DNA from: Mercenaria mercenaria
Taxonomy: Eukaryota; Mollusca; Bivalvia; Venerida; Veneridae
Length of the DNA stretch: 64,000 bases
Assembly: GCF_021730395.1 (NCBI RefSeq)
Contig: NC_069361.1
Location: 73,045,001 to 73,109,000 of the forward strand
Direction of reading: 5' to 3'
Part shown: piece by piece, positions 37,901-46,210 of the stretch
Layout: every line of letters begins with the position of its first letter
How positions within the stretch are numbered: position 1 is the stretch's first letter
Made by a program: the position numbers and the translations under genes
The notes under the pieces: model-generated
Told to the model about the DNA's origin: nothing
Database searches by the model: none
Seen by the model: the letters and a program-made list of their open reading frames with translations, nothing else

Positions 37901-40900
37901 TTATTTGAAGATTCAAGTGGTGGGCGATTTTCTTTATTTATGGAATACTTTATGTTTTTTAGCATCTTTTCATTTCGTTGTTTTTCTGTTTCATTAGGAA
38001 ATTGAATGTTCATTTGTCTTTCAACCACTTTCAACGGTTTTTCCTTGAGTTTTCCCTTAAGATTGTCCCTAACCGACTGTTTGCTTCTAATGAATACAGT
38101 GTTCTTATCCGCATTTAAAACACGACCATGAAACTGACGCTGAGGAAATGTTCCTATGTATTCTACGATTGCCACATTTGTTGGAAGAGACATGTTCGTC
38201 GGACAGTTCTCAAGCCATGAAATTCTTCTTTTGAATTGTTCTTTTCCAGTGGGAGAGGCTTTTAATGTCTGGTAAAGTCGATGTATTTCTAACACAGTGG
38301 TAGGATCTGGTTGCGGTTCTAATGGAATAAACTCCCTCTTTTTGTTGATCTGTTTAGCTGTGCAAAATACTCCATTTATTTTTACTACCGACACTAGCTT
38401 TCCTTCATGAACGACGTAGTATGTTGCTGGGGATGCGGCGTTCTTCCATGCTCCACAATCATCCCAGAAGTTTGAGCGCTTTCCTTCCTGTCTTTTTTCA
38501 ATGTTTTCAGTATTGTTCAGTACATAATAGTATCCGTCTTTCCTTCCCGTTGGAATTTCATTTAACTGGCTGTAGGGTCCTTTAAGAATTCTTATGGTTT
38601 CCGTAATATCCATAAACTTATTGCCTAGTGGACCTGGATTGAACTCAACCTCTTCCTCTTCACTATTATCTTGAATACTGTCGTTAGGTGACTGAATGGG
38701 TGACTGAATAGGTGACTGAATAGGTGACTGAATAGGTGACTGATTAGGGCTTTCAATCTGTATGTGTGTGTCAATGACATCATCAGTTGGTGAAGTTTCC
38801 TCGGAATCACTGCCTGCACTATTCGTTACATTACTATTCAATGGTGACACTGTTTCTATGATATATTCACTCTCTTCAATAATGACAGACAAATTTTGAG
38901 ACTTTTTTTTCAGGCGAGTGTGACACTTTTTGTGGAGACTGTGATTTTATCTCGGCTGTGATTTCCTGTACGTCGTTGTCAATCATATCCTCACATACAG
39001 GCTGATCTAAGACAGAAAAATTTCCGAATCTGTTCGGTGACGCAAACACTGATTTTGTTGTATCATTTCTTGCGCATGCGGCTGTACTCTCGCTATGATC
39101 AATTGGTTGTTCTCTAGTGGCATCTACCAGTGGCACGAAATGATTTGGATGCCATTCTCTCTTGGTTTTCTTACTGTTTGTGAAGTGGTTACTGTCTGGT
39201 CGCGACATGCTTGTCCACATGATTGTGATGCGCCCTTTTTCCGGATCCGCAAATGGCGGGCGGAATGTGGTGTTCAATGCTTGAAATGCTATGTGCTTAC
39301 AGCCGTTGATTAATGGGTACACGCACTCAGTAGGTAGATTCAGGAGATTAGACAGCGCTATTATTCGCCACACAGAAGAGTAAGAACCTTGTTTTGCACA
39401 GTCAACACAATCCTTGTCGTAATCTGGAGAAATCAATTCTAATCTTGGAAACAATTTATTTCTCCTGATTTTTTGGCCATTTACGACCATTTCAACACAA
39501 CACCGATACCTTAATTCAACACTCATAAGTGCATTACCCACCAAACAGGTTGATACTGCGTTAAACAAGCAGTCACCGTCACCCGTGCTCTGTAATGCCG
39601 CTTTGGAACTGGTGTGATAGCGCGCGAGTATAAAGTTAGACACTGAATCTTGTTCGTGACTGTTGAATTCATTGTGGAGCGTTGTATGTAATTTTACGTT
39701 CCTGAGAAATAGGACCTCCCTCTCAACGGCAATTTTCAGTTTCTTCAGTCCTTGCTTTGAACTCTGAATGTAAAGAAAATTATCCCTTTAAAAGCTGACA
39801 AACAAATCAGATCAAACTTTATGACATGTTTCTTACACATATGTTTTATACGTATCATAGACCATAAAATAATCTTTTTATATCCTGCCCAGAACATAAA
39901 CAATTAGAAATGCAATTTATTAAATTATCATTACCTCCCTTTATATATCTTGTATACGTATGTTGGACTTTATCTGTCTTTAAAATGTAATGAAGCCGGT
40001 TTCCATTATTCATTTTATATACTAGTATACGTTATCATACTGCTGTTTCCCGCTATTGTGGGACTTACGCGCTTCATCAATAGCGCTTCTCACTCATGAA
40101 AAGAATGATTTTCCGATGTACTTAACCTAATTCAAACAATATATGAGCCGCGCCATGTGAAAATCAACATAGTGCCTGTTAGATCAGTATGGATCCTACT
40201 GAAGCCTATTAAATAAGCATGGATCCTGATCAGACTGCGCAATATATCATATATCTTTTTATTATTATATATTTGTTATATGATACGAGTCCGTCTGTTT
40301 AAGACAATGCCAACTTGAAAATGTCTTACAGATGACTTGACTTGTAATTGTCAATTATCAAATACACACAAAAAAAATAATTACCTGACGTAGCCTTTCT
40401 GACCCCATCAAGAAATCAAAAGAACCGTCGTCTTGACAGCGGCATCTGACACAGATGTAAGCTAGTGAGATTCTGGACCATTCTTTCTGGTCAGTTTTCT
40501 CCACGTTCTCACAGCTGTAGTGAACCCATGTATTGCACGTCTGAAAACAGAGGAAAATTCTATAACTATTCAGAATCGTAATATTTCTACAAATGATATA
40601 GCATTTATTTCTTTTTTTTTTAAGTATTTTTATTCAATTTAATTAATATAGCTCTAGCTGAACACCCGAAAGGGCGTTTATAAACTGAGTTCGGTGAGGC
40701 GTTACCTTGGTTTTGCTTTTATAAGAATTTTAACACACACACACACACACACACACGCGCGCGCACATTAACAAAAAAAATTCAAAAGTATTTAATAGTC
40801 TATTACTTCATGTATGGTGTTCTAGTATTTAAGATGAACAAATATTATTACTTCCCTTTAATTTAAAGAATGACCTTTTTTTCCTTTCTTAACAAAATGT

Positions 40901-43900
40901 AATATCCAATACTTTTTATTTATTGAATGTATCTTTAATTTTCAATAATCTTTAAATGGATTACTGTAAATATATGTTCAATTTTGTCCATTACTCTTTC
41001 CTTACATGTTGTCAAATAAGTTGCAGTTTATATTTACGTTTGTAATATGAAAAATTATCTACATCACTATATGCTGTATAAGCTACATAGTATTCTGTTG
41101 GAATTTACAGAATTTATACCGATATCCTAAGTGGTGCATATATGTCTATGTTAAATAGTACTTTCTACAAAAATTAATTCCGAAAATAGATGTCACGTAA
41201 TGCTGAAGTTCGTAACACGTCACGTGCAAACTTGATTTAAAGGTAGTAATTATGTATATTGTTATTAACGCAAACAAAATACCTTAAAAATATTTTTCAT
41301 ATTTTTCTGGGATGTATTCACAGCTTACAGTACTAAATAATAATTTGACACTTTTAACTATAGACATGATGTTAATCACTCACCAATATATATATGTGTT
41401 ACTTTTCCTTCAATGTCATATCAACCACTGCTGAATGAATGAAAAAAAATGTATGCTGTTTTTGGAGATAGCTATATTTCTCGTTTAGACGATTACACAA
41501 CCAGAGGAAACAGAGATCTAAGACACAATTACAAATTTTATGGAGTACCAGGAATGTCAACACAAAGAAAGATGTGGAACAAATTCTATGAAATGGTTGC
41601 AGATAAACCAAGGTTAATACCGTTTTTATGTATTGCTTTTTAACACTAAACCTTTTCGTTAATGTTTTCCATTTATTAAGTATTTATAACGTGGCTATAT
41701 TACTTACTTTTTTATTTCATATATTTCTATCTCTCCCGATTGTGCAGTTTTGCACGATTTGCACGTGCTGCAAATAGGAAATGCCCATAATGCCTAAATT
41801 CAGATGGGCTATAATTCAGAATTTATAAACGAAAACAGTATGTAACTACGACTTCGATGAGAATTTGTTGAAATGATTTATATTTTGATAACCTTGTATA
41901 ATGCCTTAACTTCTATTATATATTTCAGATATGTGTTTATCAATCTAGGCGGAAATGATATATTGGACAAAGTGAATATAGACGATATCCTGGACTATCT
42001 AGTAAATATTGTGAAGATCCTTAAGGCGAATGGAGTTGAGAGAGTTTTTGTAGCCAGCATCATTGAACGTGGGTCGTTTTTTGACTGGACTGGAATGAAC
42101 AGAAGCAGATTTAACAAGATCAGACGCAGCTTGAACGCAAAATTAAGGTTTAAATTTGGAAACGATTTCGTGAATGTTTGTAGGAAAATAAAATATCCAA
42201 GACATTACGACAGAGACCTTGTGCATCCTGGAAAAGTTGAAGGCGGCTTGAGGATACTGAGTTTTGTTATACACCGGTGTTTTATGCAGACCAATAAAAG
42301 GATGTAGATAATTTATACTGATTACACTTGTTTCGCTCGCCTTTATCATGCTTGTAGTTGTGTATTGTAGTTGTGAATAAATTATACATAAATTGACTTT
42401 TTCTTATTTTATATATTATACGGTTAAAATTGTCATTTTGTAGAATGAATATCCTTCTGTAATAACCATTACAACAATATTACAACAGTGGTGACTAAAC
42501 CACGAAATCCACGAAAATAAGTCCCCCACTGCATATTAATGATTTCACAATAAATCATTCACATTTTACAAATAATGATATGTTGTAGACGATATAGTAT
42601 GTACAAGTCTGTATTATATTTCTGTTCTATTCTGTTGTTTCGATTCAAATTTCTTAAATATACACTCATAGACAATTATTATCTGTCACCTATAATTTTC
42701 TCATACTTTTTAAGAATGCGCTAATAAATTTTAAAAGAAATCGTATAGGAAAATCATAGGTGACCGATTATAAATGACAGTCTTCGTAAGTAAAGAAAAA
42801 AAGGAAATAAACTCACCTCGCACAATATACAATCCGTCTTACAGTTTAGAGAACACACGTTACAAGCGTATTTTTTCGACATTTTGAATGAACGAAATAT
42901 AACGCGCACAAAAAATTACATGCATATATACTGAGAGTCATAATTGCAATTTCTCAAATGAAGAAAGAAATATTTTCATAATAGTCGTACTTTTCTTTGA
43001 AGTTTAAAAACCAAAGCGTTACCCGATGTCAGCACAATCGCTTAATTGGTTGTTAATTGCAATGCGCATTGCAGATAATATACACGTGCTTTATATAAAC
43101 AAACAATTAATCAAGGTGTGATAATCCAATCAGACGTGATATGTTGTTTGTAGTAGCAATTAAAGGAATATAATTATTATATACCACATTATTTCAAAGA
43201 GACATAAATCGTTATTTTGTAAGATATAAACTATTTTTCTATGTATTTTACGGAAATTTCACCATATAAGTAATTATTATTCCCGTTTATTAAAATGCGA
43301 AACTTGCATCTCTCTGCATATATAAATATATATAGGCCGTTTTCCTGTTGATGATTGTAAATATTAATATAATGAAGATGGTGACATCATAAACTATGAA
43401 TAACATTACATTTATTTATATTTGGATGAAACCCATTGAAATGAGATGCATGTATCATTCATAAAAAAAATAGAAATAATAAAAAGAGATTAAAAATATG
43501 TAAATTTATTAAAGTTATTTTCGTAGTTAAAATCCCCGTAATCTAATACATAATTCCCGTTATTTTCGTTAATAATTCCCGTTATTCTCACTAAAAGATA
43601 AAAATGATTTATTTTTCACATAGAGGCATTATCTGTTATAGTCTTTAAGAAAGTCAAAGAAGAAATTTAAAAAAAAAAGTTTAAACGATATGGCTTATTT
43701 TCGCAATTATTACTGCTATTATCGTAATTGAAATCAGCGCGGCTGACTCATAAATGCTTACTATTTCGTTATTATAAGATTCAAATTAATCATTTTTCGT
43801 ATGGGGGCATGTATTGTTATAGTCTTTAAGAAAGGTAAAGAAAAATATCTAAAAAATAAACTGACATAAAAGAAATAGCTTATTTTCGCATTTATTTCGG

Positions 43901-44865
43901 TTATTTTCTTAAGTAAAATCAGCGCTGTTGGCATATAAATGATGATTATTTCTTTATTATTGGATAAAAATCACTCATGTTTCGTATGCAGGAATGTACT
44001 AATACAGTCTTTAAGAAACTAAAAAAAGAATTTAGAAAAAAGAACTGATATAAAATATATGCCTTATTTTCGCATTTATTACGGATATTTTCGTAAGTAA
44101 AATCAGTGCGGTTTGCATATAAATGATAATTATTTCTTTATTATTAGATAAAAATCGCTCATTTTTCGTATGGAAGCATATACTAATATAGTCTTAAAGA
44201 AACCAAAGAAAGAATTTAAAAAAATAAAGAAATAAAAAATATATGGCTTATTTTCGCATTTATTACGGTTATTTTCGTAAGTAAAATCAGCGCGGTTTGC
44301 ATATAAATGATGATTATTTCTTTATTATTAGATAAAAATCGCTCATTTTTCGTATAGAAGCATATACTAATATAGCCTTTAAGAAACCAAAGAAAGAATT
44401 TAAAAAAATAAAGAAATAAAAAATATATGGCTTATTTTCGTAAAAAAATCTTATTTTCGCGAAAATAACCTTATTTTCGTACTTTAGGCCTACCGTACAT
44501 AATGGACTGGTACATAAATGGCCGCATTGGTCTAGTAGATCCAGTTAACTGTTAACTGTACCCTGCCAAAGATAATGTCTAAATCTTTCATACAACCTGG
44601 AAACTTTTCAAATGTTTGCATTATCATGTTCAATATCTTTGTTATCGTTCTAGAAACTCTGTGATACATGTAACAGGACTAAAAGCAGTTATGTTTTGGA
44701 AATTGAATGAGTAGAATTCGAATTATCGACTATCCGAAAAGCCCTCACTTCTATCAAGAGTTAAAGGCCGTTAACAGAAAATAATATACAAAAAGGATAC
44801 AACATTAGAATTCTGACTTCTTTTTCTTTCTGTTTCATTTTCTTCAATATGGTAAGAAGTCCCAT
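25850..44865 (-). CDS. ARL2: ADP-ribosylation factor-like protein 2 (whole gene, 5 exons)
   Basis: A small GTPase of the ARF family. Known roles are regulation of tubulin folding through cofactor D, binding of BART/ARL2BP, and release of lipidated cargo from PDE6D/UNC119. Exons on the minus strand are 44801-44865, 29517-29627, 28872-29034, 27268-27348 and 25850-25984: 555 nt, 184 residues plus stop, the length I recall for vertebrate ARL2. All introns start GT and end AG, and phases agree. Motifs: start [17 protein letters not shown]-loop GLDNAGKT (23-30), switch I with SPTLGFN, WDVGGQ (65-70), guanine-specificity NKQD (125-128), CSA (157-159). Intron 1 is 15.2 kb because of a Mutator-like element. 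Intron 3 carries a splice-junction satellite. No damage is seen in the coding exons. Confidence 0.97.
26520..26738. mobile_element. Palindromic MITE, family 2 (copy 3), in ARL2 intron 4
   Basis: Ends TTAACCCTTATCATGCTGG and TTTAGTAGGGTAAGGGTTAA are inverted. The interior holds GCGACCAGTGTAGATCATGA and its mirror. Confidence 0.8.
26851..26935. repeat. 31-bp tandem repeat, three units
   Basis: ATTCAATGTGACATCAAAAT recurs at 26851, 26882 and 26913 (last unit diverged) in ARL2 intron 4. Confidence 0.85.
26955..27205. repeat. Fragment of the 49.5-kb satellite family
   Basis: It contains a CACATGTCTCCTCC start and one monomer with AAGTTTCAATGTTCTGGGCC, GTGGTTCTCAAGTTAT and CCTGTGACCTTGACCTCTGA. 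It is a single-unit relative of the array at 49471-50744, ending about 60 bp from exon 4. Confidence 0.7.
27268..27348 (-). CDS. ARL2: ARL2 exon 4 (NKQD motif)
   Basis: 81 nt between a GTTTCAG acceptor and a GTAACC donor. It encodes [20 protein letters not shown] and SAEEIRK. Its first 30 nt, with the preceding 10 intronic nt, are the unit amplified in the neighbouring array. Confidence 0.97.
27349..28685 (-). repeat. ~40-bp tandem array of the ARL2 intron 3/exon 4 junction
   Basis: About 30 units on a 40-bp step. On the gene strand each unit is TATATTTCAG followed by 30 nt close to the start of exon 4 (AGACTTGCAGGTGCCACCTT and onward). The real exon 4 is the last unit in line and continues into unique coding sequence. 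Units near both edges are more diverged; the middle is nearly uniform. Every good unit therefore carries a decoy 3' splice site. Because 40 is not a multiple of three, the three frames spell [21 protein letters not shown] and [10 protein letters not shown] in turn. A long open frame here is a by-product, not a gene. Confidence 0.93.
28872..29034 (-). CDS. ARL2: ARL2 exon 3 (switch II)
   Basis: 163 nt between a TTGCAG acceptor and a GTATAT donor. It encodes [37 protein letters not shown] and ends LLVEE. Confidence 0.97.
29267..29461. mobile_element. Palindromic MITE, family 1 (copy 3), in ARL2 intron 2
   Basis: Ends GAGCCGCACCATGAGAAAAC and TTTTCTCATGGCGCGGCTC are inverted. It makes up about 40% of the 482-bp intron. 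Confidence 0.9.
29517..29627 (-). CDS. ARL2: ARL2 exon 2 (P-loop and switch I)
   Basis: 111 nt between an ATACAG acceptor and a GTAAGT donor. It encodes [28 protein letters not shown] and LEHR. The last two bases start the Gly59 codon. Confidence 0.96.
30675..30840. mobile_element. Palindromic MITE, family 2 (copy 4), in ARL2 intron 1
   Basis: Starts TTAACCTTTAGCCTGATAAA and ends GATGCCAGCAGGCTAAAGG. It shares CAAAGGGGTGTTCACT with copy 1. The rest of 29628-31241 is AT-rich intron without a recognised exon. Confidence 0.8.
31242..32332. repeat. Satellite array in a Pearl/BIV160-like element (2)
   Basis: Four monomers of about 155 bp share GTGACCTTGACCTTGAA, GCACGTCGTCTCAGTGTGG and TTCTTTGAAATCCTTCAAGC. 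The element starts ACAAGAGCGCCGCCAAGCG with GGGCAATATACGCCCGAAGG, and ends CGTCCCTTTGGGCGTATAAA after a GGACGGATGGACAGACGG stretch. A second start-like hairpin (GAGCACTGCAGTGCATAGC) near 31598 suggests one element inside another. It lies in ARL2 intron 1. Confidence 0.75.
32595..32799. mobile_element. Palindromic MITE, family 1 (copy 4)
   Basis: Ends GAGCTGCGCCACGAGAAAAC and a diverged GGTGCGGCTC. ATTT on both sides is a possible 4-bp duplication. It lies in ARL2 intron 1. Confidence 0.85.
32800..34472. other. ARL2 intron 1 sequence with a possible short interspersed repeat
   Basis: Mostly AT-rich. At 33618-33850 an ATT microsatellite is followed by TACCAGATTTGTTGAGCGCC and CTAGGGCGCTTTAC, a pattern suggestive of a short interspersed repeat, but I cannot place it in a family. 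A GT/G-rich tract lies near 33517. Confidence 0.35.
34500..35430. repeat. Left subterminal array, ~183-bp units
   Basis: GCGAAAATAAGCTATATTTT-type starts fall at about 34537, 34721, 34902, 35085 and 35269. Each unit carries two CGAAAATAA motifs about 20 bp apart, separated by AT-rich filler containing GATTTTAGTCCAACAATTAG. Confidence 0.9.
35520..36909. other. MULE left interior: AT-rich repeats and two identical stem-loops
   Basis: At 35900-36500 there are degenerate repeats with CATGAATATTTACATACA. Two nearly identical ~80-bp units at 36531-36611 and 36681-36760 each form a stem TATGTCGG/CCGACATA around a GC-richer loop. They lie just beyond the stop codon of the transposase gene, so they may belong to its 3' UTR. 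AATAAA overlaps the stop codon at 36910 on the minus strand. Confidence 0.6.
36910..38892 (-). CDS. Mutator-like transposase domain
   Basis: A 660-residue open frame. The first 90 residues are acidic and Ser/Pro-rich, with QSPI repeated about five times (52-70). Residues 95-280 form an uncharacterised region with YYYVLNNTE and [20 protein letters not shown]. The catalytic core follows: first Asp in [13 protein letters not shown] (D389), second Asp in [14 protein letters not shown] (D461), the MULE Cys/His pair LCTRHLKQN (C482, H485), and Glu in [13 protein letters not shown] (E587). All three DDE residues are therefore present. It ends shortly after [14 protein letters not shown]. The frame opens without an ATG, so it is probably read as the C-terminal part of the PHD-OTU protein. 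Confidence 0.92.
   Translation of the reverse strand: MSVIIEESEYIIETVSPLNSNVTNSAGSDSEETSPTDDVIDTHIQIESPNQSPIQSPIQSPIQSPIQSPNDSIQDNSEEEEVEFNPGPLGNKFMDITETIRILKGPYSQLNEIPTGRKDGYYYVLNNTENIEKRQEGKRSNFWDDCGAWKNAASPATYYVVHEGKLVSVVKINGVFCTAKQINKKREFIPLEPQPDPTTVLEIHRLYQTLKASPTGKEQFKRRISWLENCPTNMSLPTNVAIVEYIGTFPQRQFHGRVLNADKNTVFIRSKQSVRDNLKGKLKEKPLKVVERQMNIQFPNETEKQRNEKMLKNIKYSINKENRPPLESSNNVADHIISVEEMTKTHDFVKSVSHISGLQYPVITLYTEQQIKDIKRFCCKEGGSVLGIDKTYNLGDFHVTPTVYKDQSVLKRKSEIETHPICFGPTFIHTSSTTKTYSHFMHQIADNLTDHEISMLTIGSDEELSFKNAIRRCFPRCTHVLCTRHLKQNANRYMEDQVGFHIKDRQEIMDDIFGANGIVEAKDTDTFNHKVNCLGEKIDEKDRRVREGEKTFKVYWESKLLPLLQVHVIKPAQQGKIPTNWTYNNSESANHVLKSATQWKLKNLPDFIRTFYDIVLGEQIERCRAIRGAGNFKLTITLRHHFIDIDRWSVSQRNNVKNGK
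36910..42882 (-). CDS. MULE gene: PHD finger + OTU protease + transposase (3 exons)
   Basis: Exons are 42817-42882, 40385-40540 and 36910-39763. Junctions are GTGAGT...TTTTCAG and GTAATT...ATTCAG, both in phase 0. Exons 1 and 2 together give a PHD-like C4HC3 pattern: CNVC, CKTDC, CETC, TWVHYSC, CVRC. Exon 3 encodes an OTU fold and then the DDE transposase. The transposase frame is offset from the OTU frame at a run of eight A (plus strand 38903-38910). With one base fewer, the two would form one protein of about 1,025 residues. This could be a mutation, a base-call error or frameshifting. A PHD finger could target chromatin and the OTU domain could remove ubiquitin, but both functions are inferred. 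Confidence 0.88.
38685..38745 (-). repeat. 12-bp coding minisatellite (QSPI)n
   Basis: GGTGACTGAATA repeats about five times on the plus strand and encodes QSPI units on the gene strand. It keeps frame. Confidence 0.9.
38876..39763 (-). CDS. OTU-type cysteine protease domain of the MULE gene
   Basis: Exon 3 starts after ATTCAG at 39763 with [22 protein letters not shown] motif [12 protein letters not shown] follows, with the nucleophile Cys near residue 139 of the spliced protein and Asp beside it. The matching His is in [11 protein letters not shown] near residue 282. Length between the motifs suits an OTU fold. A Ser/Thr-rich tail follows, and the frame stops at VCHY just past the eight-A run. 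Known: OTU domains cleave ubiquitin chains and have been found in some transposons. Activity here is inferred. Confidence 0.88.
   Translation of the reverse strand, partial: SSKQGLKKLKIAVEREVLFLRNVKLHTTLHNEFNSHEQDSVSNFILARYHTSSKAALQSTGDGDCLFNAVSTCLVGNALMSVELRYRCCVEMVVNGQKIRRNKLFPRLELISPDYDKDCVDCAKQGSYSSVWRIIALSNLLNLPTECVYPLINGCKHIAFQALNTTFRPPFADPEKGRITIMWTSMSRPDSNHFTNSKKTKREWHPNHFVPLVDATREQPIDHSESTAACARNDTTKSVFASPNRFGNFSVLDQPVCEDMIDNDVQEITAEIKSQSPQKVSHSPEKKVSKFVCHY
40145..40240. mobile_element. Partial family 1 MITE (copy 5) inside the MULE
   Basis: Starts GAGCCGCGCCATGTGAAAA and includes CAACATAGTG and ATGGATCCTGATCAGACTGC, but the second end is missing. It lies in the second intron of the PHD-OTU-transposase gene. 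Confidence 0.75.
40385..40540 (-). CDS. MULE gene exon 2 (PHD finger, second part)
   Basis: 156 nt, 52 codons: [17 protein letters not shown] through [11 protein letters not shown] to GSERLRQ. The TWVHYSC segment supplies the His and Cys ligands of a PHD finger. Confidence 0.85.
40733..40766. repeat. (CA)n/(CG)n microsatellite
   Basis: An alternating CA run followed by CGCGCGCG, in intron 1 of the MULE gene. Confidence 0.9.
41449..42307 (+). CDS. SGNH-hydrolase-like protein carried by the MULE (2 exons)
   Basis: Exons 41449-41612 and 41929-42307 are joined across a GTTAAT...TTTCAG intron within an Arg codon, giving 180 residues. Block I is [10 protein letters not shown] with the nucleophile Ser8. 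Block III is INLGGNDIL with Asn64. Block V is [10 protein letters not shown] with Asp151 and His154. These are the residues expected of an SGNH/GDSL hydrolase. There is no signal peptide, so it should be intracellular. The gene lies entirely inside intron 1 of the minus-strand PHD-OTU-transposase gene. AATAAA near 42375 may be its poly-A signal. The substrate is unknown. Cargo, an aid to transposition, or a captured host gene are all possible. Confidence 0.87.
42817..42882 (-). CDS. MULE gene exon 1 (PHD finger, first part)
   Basis: 66 nt: ATG through [18 protein letters not shown] and ILCE to a GTGAGT donor. It is too short to be noticed as an ORF, but its Cys spacing continues correctly into exon 2. 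Confidence 0.82.
43680..44470. repeat. Right subterminal array, ~183-bp units
   Basis: GGCTTATTTTCGC-type starts fall at about 43692, 43878, 44061, 44245 and 44430. The unit body differs from the left array, but it has the same paired TTATTTTCG motifs about 20 bp apart. The outermost part merges into the 80-bp inverted end. Confidence 0.9.
44801..44865 (-). CDS. ARL2: ARL2 exon 1
   Basis: 65 nt from the ATG ([20 protein letters not shown]) to a GTATCC donor. The split Leu22 codon (TT/A) is completed by exon 2. A 954-bp MITE begins 73 bp upstream of this ATG. Confidence 0.95.
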
Positions 44866-44938
44866 TTTGTCTTTAAAACGCAAAAATGCAAAATTATGAC
44901 TAATATTTGTTTAGACACTGCTCTTCAATTTGAAGGTA

Positions 44939-45892
44939 GGAAGTGTCTAGCCGTCCGGTAACCGGACGACTAGCCTGCGTTCTAGTCGTCCGGTTACCGG
45001 ACGGCTAGCAAATCCTCAGGGGATTTTCTAGTCGTCCGGTAATTGATTTCTTAATGAATAAGTAATTAATTTATATAGTTTTAAATGTTATTTACTTAAA
45101 ATATCAATACTTATCTGATTTTTCAGTCGATTAAACGCAAGAGATCGTGTTTGTTTACAAATCCGTTGATATTCTATTTTTAGAAATGATAAAACATTGA
45201 TCGCCGAACGTCCGTATAGTATGCTATTTTGTAAAAAGTTATGTTTTTTCTAACGGCCTAAACTTTAATTATTAAAACACAAATCTATATATATATTTTG
45301 AAGAATGGAAAGCTTAAAAAAGCAATTCATTCATTAATTTTGACTATAATTATTTCAAAATAAAATGGGTTAATTATGAACGCTTAACTACTGTTTTTCT
45401 TAAAGTTTTGAACATCACGCAGCCGCTTTTGAAATTAGTTGTCATTTAAAACAGTTATAATATTCATTAAAAAATATTTGAATACTAAAATATGAAAATT
45501 TGAAAGTACTTAAAAACTGTTTTAATTTTGAAAATCCAGTGAAAAAGTTGTTAAAATAAAAAAATTCCGTTCCCATAAAAGCCTCCAGATGAACAGATTT
45601 TAATAAGTGACGTCACGTCGATCTCGCCATTATTGAGTTCGGCAAACTTCCATTTTATCGGCTGAATAATGCAATGATTTATTGTAAATGTTTATATAGT
45701 ATGTATTTTGTTTGCAGATAAGTATCGATATCTTAAGTAAGTAACATTAAAACTATATAAAATCATGTCTTATTCATTAGGAAATCAATTACCGGACGAC
45801 TAGAAAATCCCTTGAGGATTTGCTAGCCGTCCGGTAACCGGACGACTAGAACGCAGGCTAGGCGTCCGGTTACCGGACGGCTAGACACTTCC
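44939..45892. mobile_element. 954-bp MULE-type MITE upstream of ARL2
   Basis: The left end GGAAGTGTCTAGCCGTCCGG mirrors the right end. Inner hairpins of GTCCGGTAACCGGAC repeat, and inverted identity continues past GATTTCTTAATGAATAAG to about 125 bp. The 9-bp TTGAAGGTA is duplicated at 44930-44938 and 45893-45901. There is no coding capacity. It starts 73 bp before the ARL2 start codon, so it lies in the 5' UTR or promoter. Confidence 0.9.
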
Positions 45893-46210
45893 TTGAAGGT
45901 AGGACAAGTTGATTTAAATAAAATAATTTTGGGCCTGATCCATGCTGTATTTTCTGGCTATAACAGTTCAGCTTCAGAGATGTACCGATTTGTGTCTCTG
46001 GCCTTTGATATTACATCTGTTGTAAGGATAGCAAGTTGAATCAACTTATTATAACCCCTTCTGGTTAGATAACCAGGTATTATCCGACCGTAGTCTTTAA
46101 TGTGTATTTTTGTCACCTTTTAATATCAACAAGGCTTTTAATTTTATGTTAAAATCAGATGAAACAGCAGTCCAAACAAAGAATATGCATAGTTCAATGA
46201 TTAGGAAAGA

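Larger units (their letters stand above)
34484..44494 (-). mobile_element. 10-kb Mutator-like (MULE) DNA transposon with PHD-OTU-transposase and SGNH genes
   Basis: Inverted ends of 80 bp (34484-34563 and 44415-44494, one mismatch) start GGTAGGCCTAAAGT. The 11-bp sequence GTACATAATGG is duplicated outside both ends (34473-34483 and 44495-44505), within or near the range usual for Mutator-like elements. Inside are a minus-strand gene for a PHD finger, OTU protease and MULE transposase, and a plus-strand SGNH-hydrolase gene. About five subterminal repeats of ~183 bp stand at each end. It sits in ARL2 intron 1 in the same transcriptional sense as ARL2. A family 1 MITE at 40145 is a later insertion. 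Ends and most domains look complete; one frame break is seen between the OTU and transposase parts. Confidence 0.94.
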
